Shown: positions 53,042 to 62,568, numbered from the stretch's first letter. The stretch is 64,000 nucleotides of DNA from Erwinia sp. SLM-02 (GCF_037450285.1 NZ_JAQISN010000001.1:868001-932000), one strand, 5' to 3'. Notes: generated by a model from the letters alone, not told the origin. Translations and numbers: made by a program.

Positions 53042-54328
53042 CTACAGATTAATGACAATCTGCGTCAGCAGGTTCCACGCATCGTCCTCTTTCGGGGTGA
53101 CGGAGGGGTGATGCGTCCAGGCTAACTGATTGGTCCAATATATGCCGTTACTGACGCGCAGCGTATAGGCGGTGGATGCCGTGGTGCTGTAACTTTCCGC
53201 GCTGCTGCCGTGCCGCTCGAAATAATCCTTCGCATCCTGGCTGAATTTATTCCAGGCCAGACCAAACGACAGCATATCCATTGGACGGCTGTCAAAGGGA
53301 CCAATACTGAACAACGTCAGCGAGGCATCCTGGGTAAAGACATTGCGGTCTTCCGGCGAGTAGTTCGTTTTACCGTCGATGTACCATCCCCTGAAGGGCA
53401 GGCCGGCATCCGGCTGGCTGAGCTGATGGGTGGCTGCCAGGTAGTGGGACCAGGTTTCATTCTTATCCTGCTCGGACCTGTAGTCGAAGTAGGGGGTTTT
53501 ATTGTAGACCGATCCGCCGCGAATCCACGTCAGGCCCTCTGACGCAGTGGCATTAACACGATAACCGATCTCGTTAATTAACAGCGTTCCCGCGTTCGGT
53601 ACCTGCCAGCGCAGTCCGTAAGTATTGTATTTCGAATCCGCCAGCAGGCCGTCAGAGCTTTGGCTGCGGGCCACGCCAATATGATCGTACCAGCGCCGAT
53701 CTTCAGACTGAAAACGAATATCCATGCCCGGGCTGGGTTTCAGGCTGGTGAGCCCGGCCTGGCTCAGCATAACGCTGGTCGGACCGAGCGCCGACGACGC
53801 CGTGCTGCTGCCAAGGTACAGGCCGTAGAAATGCGTCAGCCAGGCCGAGTAGCCGTAATGCAGGATCACCCGGTTATCAAATAAAGGCTGATAGACGGAC
53901 AGATCGCTGATCGCCACGTGTCCGTCCTGACCGTTGCCTTTAAAATTGTTATAGGCATACATCGCGCCAAGATGCAGCTGTGCGCCCTCGCCCAGGCCAA
54001 GGCGCGCCAGATCCCAGGTAAGATCCGCGCTGAGCGCGTTGCCGGTGGTCAGCCGCTGGCCAACGTAGTTAGGCTCATTTTTCCAGTTGCCGGCCACGTC
54101 GTAGGTCAGGTTGGTTAACAGCTGAACCTGAGCATAGAAGCCCAGATCGGCCATATCCTGCCGCAGGCCGCCCCATTCGGGGGACAGGGTGTCACAGGCC
54201 GAACCAATGCTGGGTGTCTCTGGCCCCTTAGGCAGCATCTTATCGTACCGGGAGCAGTCATCAGCGGCCTGCGCCACGGGCGCGATCGACAGCAGCAGCG
54301 ACGTCAGTAACAGCAGCTTATTGCGCAT
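53042..54328 (-). CDS. OprB-like carbohydrate porin
   Basis: A 428-residue outer-membrane protein with a signal peptide (LLLLTSLLLSIAPVAQA, ending near residue 22) and the OprB-type porin pattern. Examples are CDTLSPEWGGLRQDMADLG near the N-terminus and a strand-rich body ending in QIVINL. It probably admits beta-glucosides. The start at 54328 follows GGGGGAC and overlaps the phospho-beta-glucosidase gene by 11 bp. E. coli bgl operons instead carry a LamB-type porin, BglH. Confidence 0.8.
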   Translation of the reverse strand: MRNKLLLLTSLLLSIAPVAQAADDCSRYDKMLPKGPETPSIGSACDTLSPEWGGLRQDMADLGFYAQVQLLTNLTYDVAGNWKNEPNYVGQRLTTGNALSADLTWDLARLGLGEGAQLHLGAMYAYNNFKGNGQDGHVAISDLSVYQPLFDNRVILHYGYSAWLTHFYGLYLGSSTASSALGPTSVMLSQAGLTSLKPSPGMDIRFQSEDRRWYDHIGVARSQSSDGLLADSKYNTYGLRWQVPNAGTLLINEIGYRVNATASEGLTWIRGGSVYNKTPYFDYRSEQDKNETWSHYLAATHQLSQPDAGLPFRGWYIDGKTNYSPEDRNVFTQDASLTLFSIGPFDSRPMDMLSFGLAWNKFSQDAKDYFERHGSSAESYSTTASTAYTLRVSNGIYWTNQLAWTHHPSVTPKEDDAWNLLTQIVINL

Positions 54329-55730
54329 TTTTGTCCCCCTGCACCAGGCTGGCACCGTCGCTGGCAATCACCTGCTGATACCAGCCGAAGCTCTGTTTAC
54401 GGTGGCGTTGCAGGGTGCCCTGGCCGCTATCGTCGCGGTCAACATAGATATAACCGTAGCGTTTCGACATTTCTGCCGTCGAGGCGCTGACCAGATCGAT
54501 CGCCCCCCAACTGGTGTAGCCCAGAACCCTGGCGCCATCGGCAATCGCTTCACGAACCTGAACCAGATGGTCATTCAGATAAGCAATGCGGTAGTCATCG
54601 CGAATGCTGCCATCCTCTTCAATCCGGTCTTTCGCACCCAGCCCGTTTTCAACGATGAACAGCGGTTTCTGATAGCGGTCCCAGAGCATATTCAGCAGAT
54701 AACGGATGCCTGCCGGGTCGATCTGCCAGCCCCATTCCGACGCCTTTAAATGCGGATTGGTAATCAGGTTTAAAATATTACCGGTGACTTTATGCTGTTC
54801 CGGGTCGGCACTGGCGCAACTGCTCATGTAATAGCTGAAGGAGAGGAAATCCACCGTTTCCCGCAGGTCTTCCCGATCCTGGTGGGTGATATCCAGCAGG
54901 ATATTCTGCCGGGCAAAGTGGCGCTCCATATAGCTCGGGTATTCCCCCCGGGCCTGAACGTCGAAGAAGAACAGCCACTCCCGCTCTTTACGCTGTGCTT
55001 CGAGCACATCGTCAGGATGGCAGGTGAGCGGATACTGCGGCATTGCCGCCACCATATTGCCAATTCTGGCATCCGGAATAATCCGGTGGCAGGCTTTGAC
55101 CACGCGAGCGCTGGCGACCAGCTGATGGTGGACCGCCTGGTAAACTTCCTGCGGACTGCTGCCTTCCGGCAGGCCCAGCGGGCCGAAATGGGCGAACAGG
55201 GCAGCGTTGATTTCGTTGAAGGTCAGCCACCATTTCACCTTGTGCTGATAGCGCTCAAATACCGTGGTGGCATAGCGTTCAAAAAAGGTAATGGTCTGCC
55301 GGTTTCCCCATCCCCCCAGGTTTTTCGCCAGGTGGTAAGGCATCTCGTAATGGGAAAGCGTTATCAGTGGCTGAATGTTGTGCTTAAGCATTTCGTCGAA
55401 CAGCGCATCGTAAAAGGCCAGCCCGGCCTCATTCGGCGTGGTTTCATCGCCGTTAGGGTAAATACGTGTCCAGGCGATCGAGGTGCGCAGGGTTTTGAAT
55501 CCCATCTCGGCAAACAGGGCAATATCTTCGGGATAGCGGTGATAGAAATCGCTGGCAACGTCTTTGATATACAGTCCACCGGCGGCTCTCTCCCCAGGAG
55601 GGTAGAGCAGGCCGTTTGTCTGATAGTCCGATGTGGACAGGCCTTTACCCGCCTCGTTAAAAGCGCCTTCGACCTGGTTGGCTGCAACCGCACCGCCCCA
55701 GAGGAAATCAGTTGGAAATGTCGTTTTCAT
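54318..55730 (-). CDS. 6-phospho-beta-glucosidase (GH1)
   Basis: A 470-residue GH1 enzyme that splits phosphorylated aryl- or disaccharide beta-glucosides in the cytoplasm. The acid/base glutamate is in WLTFNEINAA and the nucleophile in PLFIVENGLGAKD. FLWGGAVAANQVEGA is the N-terminal signature. It lies between the EIIBC permease gene and the porin. It resembles AscB/ArbB/BglB; the exact one cannot be settled. Confidence 0.92.
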   Translation of the reverse strand: MKTTFPTDFLWGGAVAANQVEGAFNEAGKGLSTSDYQTNGLLYPPGERAAGGLYIKDVASDFYHRYPEDIALFAEMGFKTLRTSIAWTRIYPNGDETTPNEAGLAFYDALFDEMLKHNIQPLITLSHYEMPYHLAKNLGGWGNRQTITFFERYATTVFERYQHKVKWWLTFNEINAALFAHFGPLGLPEGSSPQEVYQAVHHQLVASARVVKACHRIIPDARIGNMVAAMPQYPLTCHPDDVLEAQRKEREWLFFFDVQARGEYPSYMERHFARQNILLDITHQDREDLRETVDFLSFSYYMSSCASADPEQHKVTGNILNLITNPHLKASEWGWQIDPAGIRYLLNMLWDRYQKPLFIVENGLGAKDRIEEDGSIRDDYRIAYLNDHLVQVREAIADGARVLGYTSWGAIDLVSASTAEMSKRYGYIYVDRDDSGQGTLQRHRKQSFGWYQQVIASDGASLVQGDKNAQ

Positions 55731-55834
55731 GTATGCATCCTCATATTTTAGGTAATACCCAGCCCGTCCGGCAGCGGAAGGCAGCCAGGGAGGGAAAAAC
55801 AGGGTGAAAAGGGTGGAAAAGAGTGAAAAGAAAC

Positions 55835-57268
55835 TTAGCGTGGTGAAGCCGTATTCAGCTCCGCGTGACTGTCAGGGACCGATCGCGGTATACCGATCGC
55901 CCAGCTGCTGATAAAGGCGAACAGGAAAGCGACGGCAGAGCCGGTCACAATTCCCCAAAATCCGGCGTCGATGCCCGCTGGAGAGATAAAGGACGGGAAG
56001 GCGAAAATCCCCAGTCCGCCGAAGGCGTAGGCCGTGCCGTGGTAATAACCGATGATTGCGCCCCCGAGCGCCCCGCCCATGCAGCCCAGCACAAACGGTC
56101 GCTTCAGCGGCAGGTTAACGCCATAGATGGCGGGCTCGGTGATGCCAAAAATACTGGAAACGAATGACGGCCCGGCAATACGTTTTAACGCCGTGTCACG
56201 GGTGCGCAGCCACACGCCCAGCGTTGCGCCTGCCTGTGCCCAGACCGCCGCCTGAACCAGCACGGAGACGGTATCCACGCCGGTGGTCATCAGATTGTTG
56301 ATCATCAACGGTGCCAGCCCCCAGTGCAGACCGAAGATCACGCACACCTGCCACAGCGCGCCGAAGACGGCACCCGCGAAGGTCGGATTGAGGTGCCAGA
56401 CCCAGTTATACCCGATGCCGATGGCGGAACTGAGCTGGGTAGCCAGAGGGCCGATGACCAGGAAGGTGGCCGGTAAGGTGATGACCAGGCACAGGTAGGG
56501 CGTCACGAAGGTTCTGATTGATGCCGGCAGCCAGCGGTTGAATCGTTTTTCCAGCCAGCAGCTGAACCAGGCCGCGAGTATCACCGGGATCACCGTGGAA
56601 CTGTAATTGATGAAGGTGACCGGGATCGTCAGGAACGAATAATGGCGGGCCGGATCGGCCTGGGTGGTGTGAAACAGTTCAATCAGGGAGGGGTGAACCA
56701 TGGCGGCACCTAATACCAGCGTGACCAGTGGATTACCTCCGAATTTTTTCCCGGCGGTATATCCCAGCAGTACGGGCATGAAGAAAAATACCGCATCGCT
56801 GGCAGCAAAGAGAATAAGGTAAGTTCCGTCATCTTTATTCAGCCAGTGGAATAGCGTGGCAATGATCAACGAACCTTTTAATAATCCCGCAGCCACCAAT
56901 ATTGCCAGCAGCGGGGCGAAGATGCTGGATATAATATCAACGGTGATGTTTAAAATGGCCTTAAAACCCCGTGGAGATGAAGGTGATGAGGAATTTTTAT
57001 CGCCACTTTCCTCTGGGTTATTATCCGGAATATATTCAGCCAGCTGATTGTATACCTCACCCACGTGGCTGCCGATAACCACCTGGAACTGCCCGCCGCT
57101 TTCAACGACGGTAATGATTCCTGCCACCTGTTTTAATTTTTCCGCCTGAGACAGGCTGCTGTCTTTAAGCTTGAAGCGCAGGCGTGTGGCGCAATGAATA
57201 ACGCTGACGATATTATCCCGGCCACCAACTCCGGATACGATCTCAGCACATAAATGGGCATATCCCAT
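55835..57268 (-). CDS. PTS beta-glucoside transporter subunit EIIBC
   Basis: A 477-residue permease with an N-terminal EIIB domain (phosphocysteine in VIHCATRLRFKLKD, about residue 26) and a C-terminal EIIC membrane domain (FGITEPAIYGVNLPLKRPF, about residues 375-395). No EIIA domain follows, unlike BglF (about 625 residues). EIIA must come from elsewhere, most likely Crr (EIIA-Glc). The length is like AscF. The gene is preceded by a terminator/RAT pair. Confidence 0.92.
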   Translation of the reverse strand: MGYAHLCAEIVSGVGGRDNIVSVIHCATRLRFKLKDSSLSQAEKLKQVAGIITVVESGGQFQVVIGSHVGEVYNQLAEYIPDNNPEESGDKNSSSPSSPRGFKAILNITVDIISSIFAPLLAILVAAGLLKGSLIIATLFHWLNKDDGTYLILFAASDAVFFFMPVLLGYTAGKKFGGNPLVTLVLGAAMVHPSLIELFHTTQADPARHYSFLTIPVTFINYSSTVIPVILAAWFSCWLEKRFNRWLPASIRTFVTPYLCLVITLPATFLVIGPLATQLSSAIGIGYNWVWHLNPTFAGAVFGALWQVCVIFGLHWGLAPLMINNLMTTGVDTVSVLVQAAVWAQAGATLGVWLRTRDTALKRIAGPSFVSSIFGITEPAIYGVNLPLKRPFVLGCMGGALGGAIIGYYHGTAYAFGGLGIFAFPSFISPAGIDAGFWGIVTGSAVAFLFAFISSWAIGIPRSVPDSHAELNTASPR

Positions 57269-57311
57269 AACTTACCTCTTGTCAGACTTTCCTGAGAAGG
57301 AAATTTTAGGC

Positions 57312-57369
57312 AAAAAAAAACCTAACTTTCCTTCCCGTTGACCTGATTCGGGAGGTGTAGTTAGGTTTT
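57312..57369 (-). terminator. terminator between bglG-type and bglF-type genes
   Basis: On the minus strand AAAACCTAAC (57360-57369) pairs with GTTAGGTTTT (57317-57326). It is followed by a run of U. The 5' arm overlaps the end of the RAT element, so the two structures exclude each other. Confidence 0.88.
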
Positions 57370-57406
57370 GCTCAGCGCGCCGTTTCGGCGAGAAGATAAC
57401 AATCCT
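57364..57406 (-). promoter_or_regulatory. RAT antiterminator element with an enlarged apical hairpin
   Basis: The minus-strand RNA begins GGATTGTTA and ends GAGCAAAACC, the ends of the ribonucleic antiterminator bound by BglG proteins. The middle is longer than the usual 29-30 nt and contains CGCCG-AAA-CGGCG. It overlaps the terminator downstream, as required for antitermination. Confidence 0.75.
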
Positions 57407-57499
57407 GTTATGGAAAAATTTATAATATTAAACTCCCGTCCCGACAAGTGTTTTTCTTAATGTTATGACACTGTGTGAAGTGTCTCACAAAAAGATTCG

Positions 57500-58345
57500 C
57501 TATTTCCCCTCGCTAAAAATCGCTATTTTTACCTGCTCAATGTGGATCGCCAGAAACATCAGTTCATCCATTGTTAAGGCGTGATCGTGATGTAACTCAC
57601 TGTATTGACTTATTTTAACGGCACACGCATAGGCGTCTTTATATTTCCCCTTCACCAAATTAGCCAGGTCGGGGTCGCCAATATCCAGATGCTTTTTATC
57701 GAGGATGCGCTGGGCGAAAAATTTAAGATGGGTGACAAAACGCTGGTAGCTTAATGCCTTTTCCTGATAGGTAAGATCGAAGTGATAGGCCACCAGGCTT
57801 AATATGTCCTGTATGAAACGAGTGATTTTCATGGTGTTCTGCATATTATCATTGAGCTGAGCATTGACCAGGTGCAGGGCGATAAAACCAGCTTCATCTT
57901 CGGGTAATAGTATGCCGGTATGCTGATAAATAATCTGAAGGGCATCTTTCCCGACATCGTACTCGTGTGGATAAACTTTTTTTATTTCCCACAGTAACGC
58001 ATTTTGAATACTGATGTTTTCTGAAAACCGCTGTAGTGCATAGTGTAAGTGATCAACCAGCGAAATTAATAAGCTGTCGTGTAGTTTTCCCGGCAGCCGA
58101 CCGCGAGCCAGAGAAATAATAGCCTCCGTTGCCAGAATGCACTCTTTCGAAACCTGATCCAGTAAGGATCTGAAGTGGTCGCTGTAGGGGTTATCCAGTG
58201 AAAACGTTTTTTCGATGTTGGTGAGATTAATCTTTTCCCCGGCTTTTTTGTTAAAGCCGATTCCCTTACCCATGACCACCATTTCCTGTAAATTATCATC
58301 AACGGTGATAACAACATTGTTATTCAGTATTCGATCTATTTTCAT
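57500..58345 (-). CDS. BglG-family transcriptional antiterminator
   Basis: A 281-residue antiterminator with an N-terminal RNA-binding domain (MKIDRILNNNVVI ... VVMGKGIGF) and two PTS-regulation domains (PRD1 about 65-170, PRD2 about 175-281). PRD histidines are visible in SLVDHLHYAL and FIALHLVNAQL. The start at 58345 (GGAG just upstream) is preferred over ATG 58417, which lacks a ribosome-binding site and adds 24 residues not in the family. The EIIBC would phosphorylate and inactivate it without substrate. No RAT was seen upstream of this gene itself. Confidence 0.9.
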   Translation of the reverse strand: MKIDRILNNNVVITVDDNLQEMVVMGKGIGFNKKAGEKINLTNIEKTFSLDNPYSDHFRSLLDQVSKECILATEAIISLARGRLPGKLHDSLLISLVDHLHYALQRFSENISIQNALLWEIKKVYPHEYDVGKDALQIIYQHTGILLPEDEAGFIALHLVNAQLNDNMQNTMKITRFIQDILSLVAYHFDLTYQEKALSYQRFVTHLKFFAQRILDKKHLDIGDPDLANLVKGKYKDAYACAVKISQYSELHHDHALTMDELMFLAIHIEQVKIAIFSEGK

Positions 58346-58802
58346 CACAAGCTCCAGAGGGAACGGGGGCGGGCCATTTATCCGGAAAAAATAAATGAGC
58401 GCGCACCAGAAAGTCAATTGCCGGGTGTACGAAGGGCTTATGCAGCCGGTTCTTTTATCTTAATTGCCAGCAAGGTCACATTTAACGATCGGAACCGACT
58501 CTCCCCGGAAGGGGGGACTCCGGGCGATAACCGCCTCTTGTCTCTTTCAGACCGGCCAGTGAAAAGCGTTTAAAACGTCGCCCGGTACGATAACCGTATC
58601 TGAAAAGCGTGGAAAACGATCGGTCAGTCCGTGAGCGGCCTCGACGGCGGAGAGTGAAACCGGGGAACCTGCCCGGCACCGAGGCAAAATAAATTCCCTT
58701 TTCTACCAACTGCTTTACAAAAAGCGTCGGTTTCTTGCCTTGATCAAACCGGTAAAACAATATTACTGTATTTATATACAGTAATCGTTTGAGATCGTAA
58801 CC
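58346..58802. other. 457-bp divergent region between bglG-type gene and umuD
   Basis: Carries the umuDC LexA box near its right end. Two related segments, TGAAAAGCGTTTAAAACG (58560-58577) and TGAAAAGCGTGGAAAACG (58601-58618), each preceded by GATAACCG, form an imperfect direct repeat. No gene is supported. Confidence 0.5.
58764..58783 (+). promoter_or_regulatory. LexA box of umuDC
   Basis: TACTGT-ATTTATAT-ACAGTA contains the consensus CTGT-N8-ACAG and is a near-perfect palindrome. It lies 19 bp before the umuD ATG. SOS induction is expected. Confidence 0.93.
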
Positions 58803-59225
58803 ATGAAGTTTTATCAGCCCGCAGAAATTCGCGCCATTCTGAACCTGCCGTTGTTTATCAGCCGGGTGCCCTGCGGCTTTCCGTCGCCCGCCCAGGACTA
58901 TGTTGAACAGCGCATCGACCTCAATGACCTGCTGGTGAGCCATCCCAGCTCAACCTATTTTATCAAGGTCAGCGGTGATTCAATGATTGAAGGCGGCATC
59001 GGCGAGGGCGACATGCTGGTGGTGGACAGCTCGCTGAAAGCCGGGCACGGGGCGATCGTGGTGGCGGCCCTGGACGGTGAGTTTACCGTCAAGCAGCTGA
59101 TGCTGCGGCCTTATCTGCATCTCCGGCCAATGAATCCCTGCCATTCGATTATTCCCATTCCTGATGCCGACCAGTTCGAAATTTTCGGCGTGGTGAAGCA
59201 CGTCATTAAAACGCTGGGCAACTGA
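58803..59225 (+). CDS. umuD: UmuD, Pol V accessory protein
   Basis: A 140-residue LexA-like autoprotease. The Cys-Gly self-cleavage site is in VPCGFPSP (residues about 23-24). The catalytic serine is in SGDSMIEGG (about 59) and the lysine in EFTVKQL (about 96). UmuD' joins UmuC to form translesion polymerase V. It overlaps umuC by one base (stop TGA at 59223-59225, ATG at 59225). A LexA box precedes it. Confidence 0.95.
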   Translation: MKFYQPAEIRAILNLPLFISRVPCGFPSPAQDYVEQRIDLNDLLVSHPSSTYFIKVSGDSMIEGGIGEGDMLVVDSSLKAGHGAIVVAALDGEFTVKQLMLRPYLHLRPMNPCHSIIPIPDADQFEIFGVVKHVIKTLGN

Positions 59226-60487
59226 TGTTTGCCCTGGTGGATGTGAATTCGTTCTACGCCTCGTGCGAAACGGTGTTCAGGCCGGATCTGAAGGGCAAGC
59301 CCGTCTGCGTACTGAGCAACAACGACGGCTGCGTGATTGCCCGCTCGGCGGAGGCAAAAGCGGTCGGCGTAAAAATGGGCGAACCCTATTTTAAAATCAA
59401 AGATCATCTGCGGCAGCATCGGGTGAACGTGTTCAGCTCAAACTATGCGCTTTACGCCGATATGAGTACCCGGGTCATGACCACGCTGGAGGAGATCGCC
59501 CCCGCGGTGGAGATTTATTCCATTGATGAAGCGTTTATCGATCTGACCGGCGTGCGCAACTGTCGGGTGCTGGAAGAGTTCGGGCGCGAGATCCGCGAAC
59601 GGGTGAAGCGTGACACGCACCTGACCGTTGGCGTGGGGATTGCCCAGACCAAAACGCTGGCGAAGCTGGCTAACTACGCGGCAAAAACGTGGACGCGAAC
59701 CGGCGGCGTGGTGGATTTGTCGAACGTGGATCGCCAGCGCAAACTGATGGCGCTGATCCCGGTAGAGGAGGTGTGGGGCGTCGGTCGGCGCATTAGCAAG
59801 AAGCTGAATGCGATGGGGATTATCACCGCAAAAGATCTGTCAGAGCAGAGCACGTGGATTATCCGTAAGCACTTCAACGTGGTGCTGGAACGCACGGTGC
59901 GTGAACTGCGCGGTGAGCCGTGCCTGGCGCTGGAGGAACAGGCACCGGACAAGCAGCAGATCCTCTGTTCGCGATCGTTTTCCACGCGGATCGTCGACTA
60001 TGCCGATATGCGTGAGGCGGTGTGTAACTACGCGGTGCGCGCGGCGGAAAAGCTGCGGGAAGAAAAGCAGTACTGTCGGCAGATTGCGGTGTTTATTCGC
60101 ACCAGCCCGCATGCGGTCGATGAGCCGTTTTACGGCAATCAGGCGATGAGTATGCTGCTGACGCCGTCGAACGATACCCGCGATATTATCCGCGCCGCGA
60201 TGAATGCGCTCGATCGCATCTGGCGGGACGGGCATCGATATATGAAGGCCGGGATAATGCTCGGCGACTTTTTCAGCCACGGCGTCTCGCAGCTTAATCT
60301 GTTTGACGATTTCAAACCGCAGCTGAACAGCGAAGCCCTGATGCAGGTGATCGACGGTGTGAATCAGGACGGCCGGGGCAGGCTGTGGTTTGCCGGGCAG
60401 GGGATCCGGAAGCCCTGGGCGATGAAGCGGGAAATGCTGTCACCGGGTTATACCACCCGCTATCAGGACCTGCCGGTCGCGAAGTAA
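59225..60487 (+). CDS. umuC: UmuC, DNA polymerase V catalytic subunit
   Basis: A 420-residue Y-family polymerase. The catalytic motif is FALVDVNSFYASCE (residues 2-15) and the second acidic motif is YSIDEAFIDL. It carries out error-prone translesion synthesis in the SOS response. It overlaps umuD and is the last gene of the pair. Length is close to the E. coli protein (422). Confidence 0.95.
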   Translation: MFALVDVNSFYASCETVFRPDLKGKPVCVLSNNDGCVIARSAEAKAVGVKMGEPYFKIKDHLRQHRVNVFSSNYALYADMSTRVMTTLEEIAPAVEIYSIDEAFIDLTGVRNCRVLEEFGREIRERVKRDTHLTVGVGIAQTKTLAKLANYAAKTWTRTGGVVDLSNVDRQRKLMALIPVEEVWGVGRRISKKLNAMGIITAKDLSEQSTWIIRKHFNVVLERTVRELRGEPCLALEEQAPDKQQILCSRSFSTRIVDYADMREAVCNYAVRAAEKLREEKQYCRQIAVFIRTSPHAVDEPFYGNQAMSMLLTPSNDTRDIIRAAMNALDRIWRDGHRYMKAGIMLGDFFSHGVSQLNLFDDFKPQLNSEALMQVIDGVNQDGRGRLWFAGQGIRKPWAMKREMLSPGYTTRYQDLPVAK

Positions 60488-60756
60488 CACCGACGCTGAT
60501 GGATGGTGAATGTGATCCTTCTCTTAATTAATAAAAAAAACGGTATCAGCGACAAATTAATTACAGCTAACTGATTATTAACAATATAAAAACATTTCCC
60601 TGCCTGAATTTTCTATCAGTACGTAAAGCCTTTCTATCTTTGTGATGGGCCATAAATTGCCGCGGTTGATCTGCATCCCTACGGTATGCACATTATTAAG
60701 TCGTCACTACCCCCTTACTCATTGATTTCATGCTGATTACGTTCAGGAGCTGCGTT

Positions 60757-61704
60757 ATGCATTTTATTTCTGCTGAGATGATTCACTCGTCGCTGGAATG
60801 GGAGGGCGCAATAAACGCCATCCATTCGGCTCATCTGGGTGCCCGCCATAGCGGGGACGGTTTTTTCCTCGGTGATGCCGCATACGGTTTACTGAGCCGC
60901 GCCGTTATTCTTCCCGGGCGCGGTGCCGGGTTAAAAATTGCCTCAATCTGTCCGGCTAACGCACAGGCCCGGCCACCGCGCGCGGTAGAGGATGCCGCCT
61001 TTGTGGTGATTAATGAAGAGACCAAAGCCCTCTCTGCGGTGCTGGATGGCCCGGCGATCACCCGCTGGAAAACGGCGGCGGATTCGGTTGCTGCCGCCCG
61101 CATACTGAGCCGTGAAGACAGCGCCACGCTGCTGGTACTGGGAGCCGGGCCGGTGGCGACGGCGCTGGTCGATGCCTATCTGCATATCCGGCCAGCCATT
61201 CGTACCGTTCTGCTGTGGAATCGCACGGCGGATAAACTGATCCCGACGCGGGCAGCGTTAAAGGCGAAAGGAATTGAGGCGGAAATAGTGCAGGATTTAA
61301 ATGCTGCCGTGGCAGGAGCCGATATTATCACCGCCGCCACCAGCTCGGCTTCGCCTTTGATTCTGGGGGAGTATGTTAAACCCGGCACGCATATCGATTT
61401 GCTGGGCGGATATCGCCCGGACATGCAGGAGGCGGACGTTGCCGCCGTGGCGAAAGCGCGCCTGTTCGTTGACGATCGTACCAACGCCGCGATGTCGGGC
61501 GATATCTGCATCCCGCTGCAGCAGGGGGCCATCACTGAACGGCATATTGAAGCCGATCTCTACGAACTTTGTCAGAGCACGACGTTCAGCCGGCAGAAGC
61601 AGGATATTACGCTGTATAAAAACGCGGGTGGGGCGCATCTTGATCTGATGGTCAGCCTGTTGGTGATCGAGCGGATAAACGCGTCCACTGAAGCACAGGC
61701 GTAG
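60757..61704 (+). CDS. ornithine cyclodeaminase/mu-crystallin family protein
   Basis: A 315-residue NAD(P)-dependent protein of the ornithine-cyclodeaminase family. The Rossmann motif is LGAGPVATAL (about residue 130) and family markers are LDGPAITRWKTAA and DLLGGYRPDMQEAD. Members include ornithine cyclodeaminase, alanine dehydrogenase and pyrroline-2-carboxylate reductase; the substrate is not clear. ATG 60757 follows CAGGAGC. ATG 60730 is in frame but adds residues with no ribosome-binding site. Confidence 0.78.
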   Translation: MHFISAEMIHSSLEWEGAINAIHSAHLGARHSGDGFFLGDAAYGLLSRAVILPGRGAGLKIASICPANAQARPPRAVEDAAFVVINEETKALSAVLDGPAITRWKTAADSVAAARILSREDSATLLVLGAGPVATALVDAYLHIRPAIRTVLLWNRTADKLIPTRAALKAKGIEAEIVQDLNAAVAGADIITAATSSASPLILGEYVKPGTHIDLLGGYRPDMQEADVAAVAKARLFVDDRTNAAMSGDICIPLQQGAITERHIEADLYELCQSTTFSRQKQDITLYKNAGGAHLDLMVSLLVIERINASTEAQA

Positions 61705-61759
61705 AGCGGTTCACCCGGTAGCCTTGCCCTCGCTTATCGGGTGGATAGCGGCCGTTGGC

Positions 61760-61885
61760 CTACTGACGCCGTGGTCGGTGGAAAACCTCCGCCAGCAGTC
61801 CCGGCAGGCAGGCACCCACAATAACCAAAAATCCCATCAATGGCCCCCCAATCAGCAGCAGGGCGCAAAACATTACGGCGTTCAT
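61760..61885 (-). CDS. small hydrophobic protein of unknown function
   Basis: A possible 41-residue single-membrane-helix protein (MNAVMFCALLLIGGPLMGFL...) ending in a basic tail (FHRPRRQ). AAGGA lies just before its ATG (minus strand, 61885). Small membrane proteins of this kind are common but no homologue is recognised, so the call rests on the ribosome-binding site and hydrophobicity. Confidence 0.45.
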   Translation of the reverse strand: MNAVMFCALLLIGGPLMGFLVIVGACLPGLLAEVFHRPRRQ

Positions 61886-62296
61886 GAGTGTCCTTGTGTT
61901 GGTTTTCTTCCTCTGGCTGACGCGCCAGGCGTGATTATGCTGCACCTAACGCGGGCGTTGCGCATTGATCGGAATCACAATTTTACGGTGCACTCACGCG
62001 AGGGCGTCGGTGGACCGCCGCTGGCGCCTTCACGCGACGGTTTCAGGCTGTGGGGCATGATTGAAAAGGGGGAAAAAGCATAAGGTTTATTTCAGCGGGG
62101 ATAAGGCGGTGTATGTTATAACAGTTAATATTTACTTATATTTACGCAAAAAAAAAGCCCGCTAAGAGCTTTAATGCGGGCCAACACCAGGGAAATCGAT
62201 TAATTTTAATGATAGGAGTATTCTCAGTTATTGCCAGGCAAAAACGCATTATTTGCGAGCGAAATCAAAAAAAATGTCGAATCACCCATTTCTGTA
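61886..62296. other. 411-bp gap before the DinI-like gene
   Basis: Holds the probable upstream region of the small membrane protein and a minus-strand terminator (62148-62182) for the DinI-like gene. No other gene is supported. Confidence 0.4.
62148..62182 (-). terminator. rho-independent terminator of the DinI-like gene
   Basis: On the minus strand GCCCGC (62076-62081 of the opposite arm, 62176-62181) pairs with GCGGGC (62157-62162), followed by a long U-run (62148-62156). Confidence 0.85.
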
Positions 62297-62542
62297 TCAA
62301 AACTCTTCAGCAATCAGCCACTGGTCTGCTTCATCAAACATTTCTTCGATAATGCGCAGCAGCGTGGATTTATCGGTTTTACTGGCATCGCTTTTTACGC
62401 CGTTAGCCTGCATGGGTTTCACTTTAACCTGCGCATCGGGAAACACCCGCTGAACGCGTTTTTCCAGCTCTTCCAGGATCAGCTGCTCTGCGTTAGCCAG
62501 CCCCGCCACGTTGCGCTTGTCATAAATCAGTTCAACAAACAT
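62297..62542 (-). CDS. DinI-like SOS protein
   Basis: An 81-residue DinI-family protein. It has the N-terminal beta strand MFVELIYDKRN and the acidic helix ending in DEADQWL near the C-terminus, similar to DinI (ESADDWF). DinI binds RecA filaments and moderates the SOS response and UmuD cleavage. A consensus LexA box lies 27 bp upstream and a terminator follows. It is 2 kb from umuDC. Confidence 0.85.
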   Translation of the reverse strand: MFVELIYDKRNVAGLANAEQLILEELEKRVQRVFPDAQVKVKPMQANGVKSDASKTDKSTLLRIIEEMFDEADQWLIAEEF

Positions 62543-62568
62543 CTTACTTTCACTCCCTTAATATTTAT

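Noticed and set aside
58482..58943. 153-codon minus-strand ORF upstream of umuD
   Set aside because: It runs over the umuD LexA box and into umuD; no domain seen.
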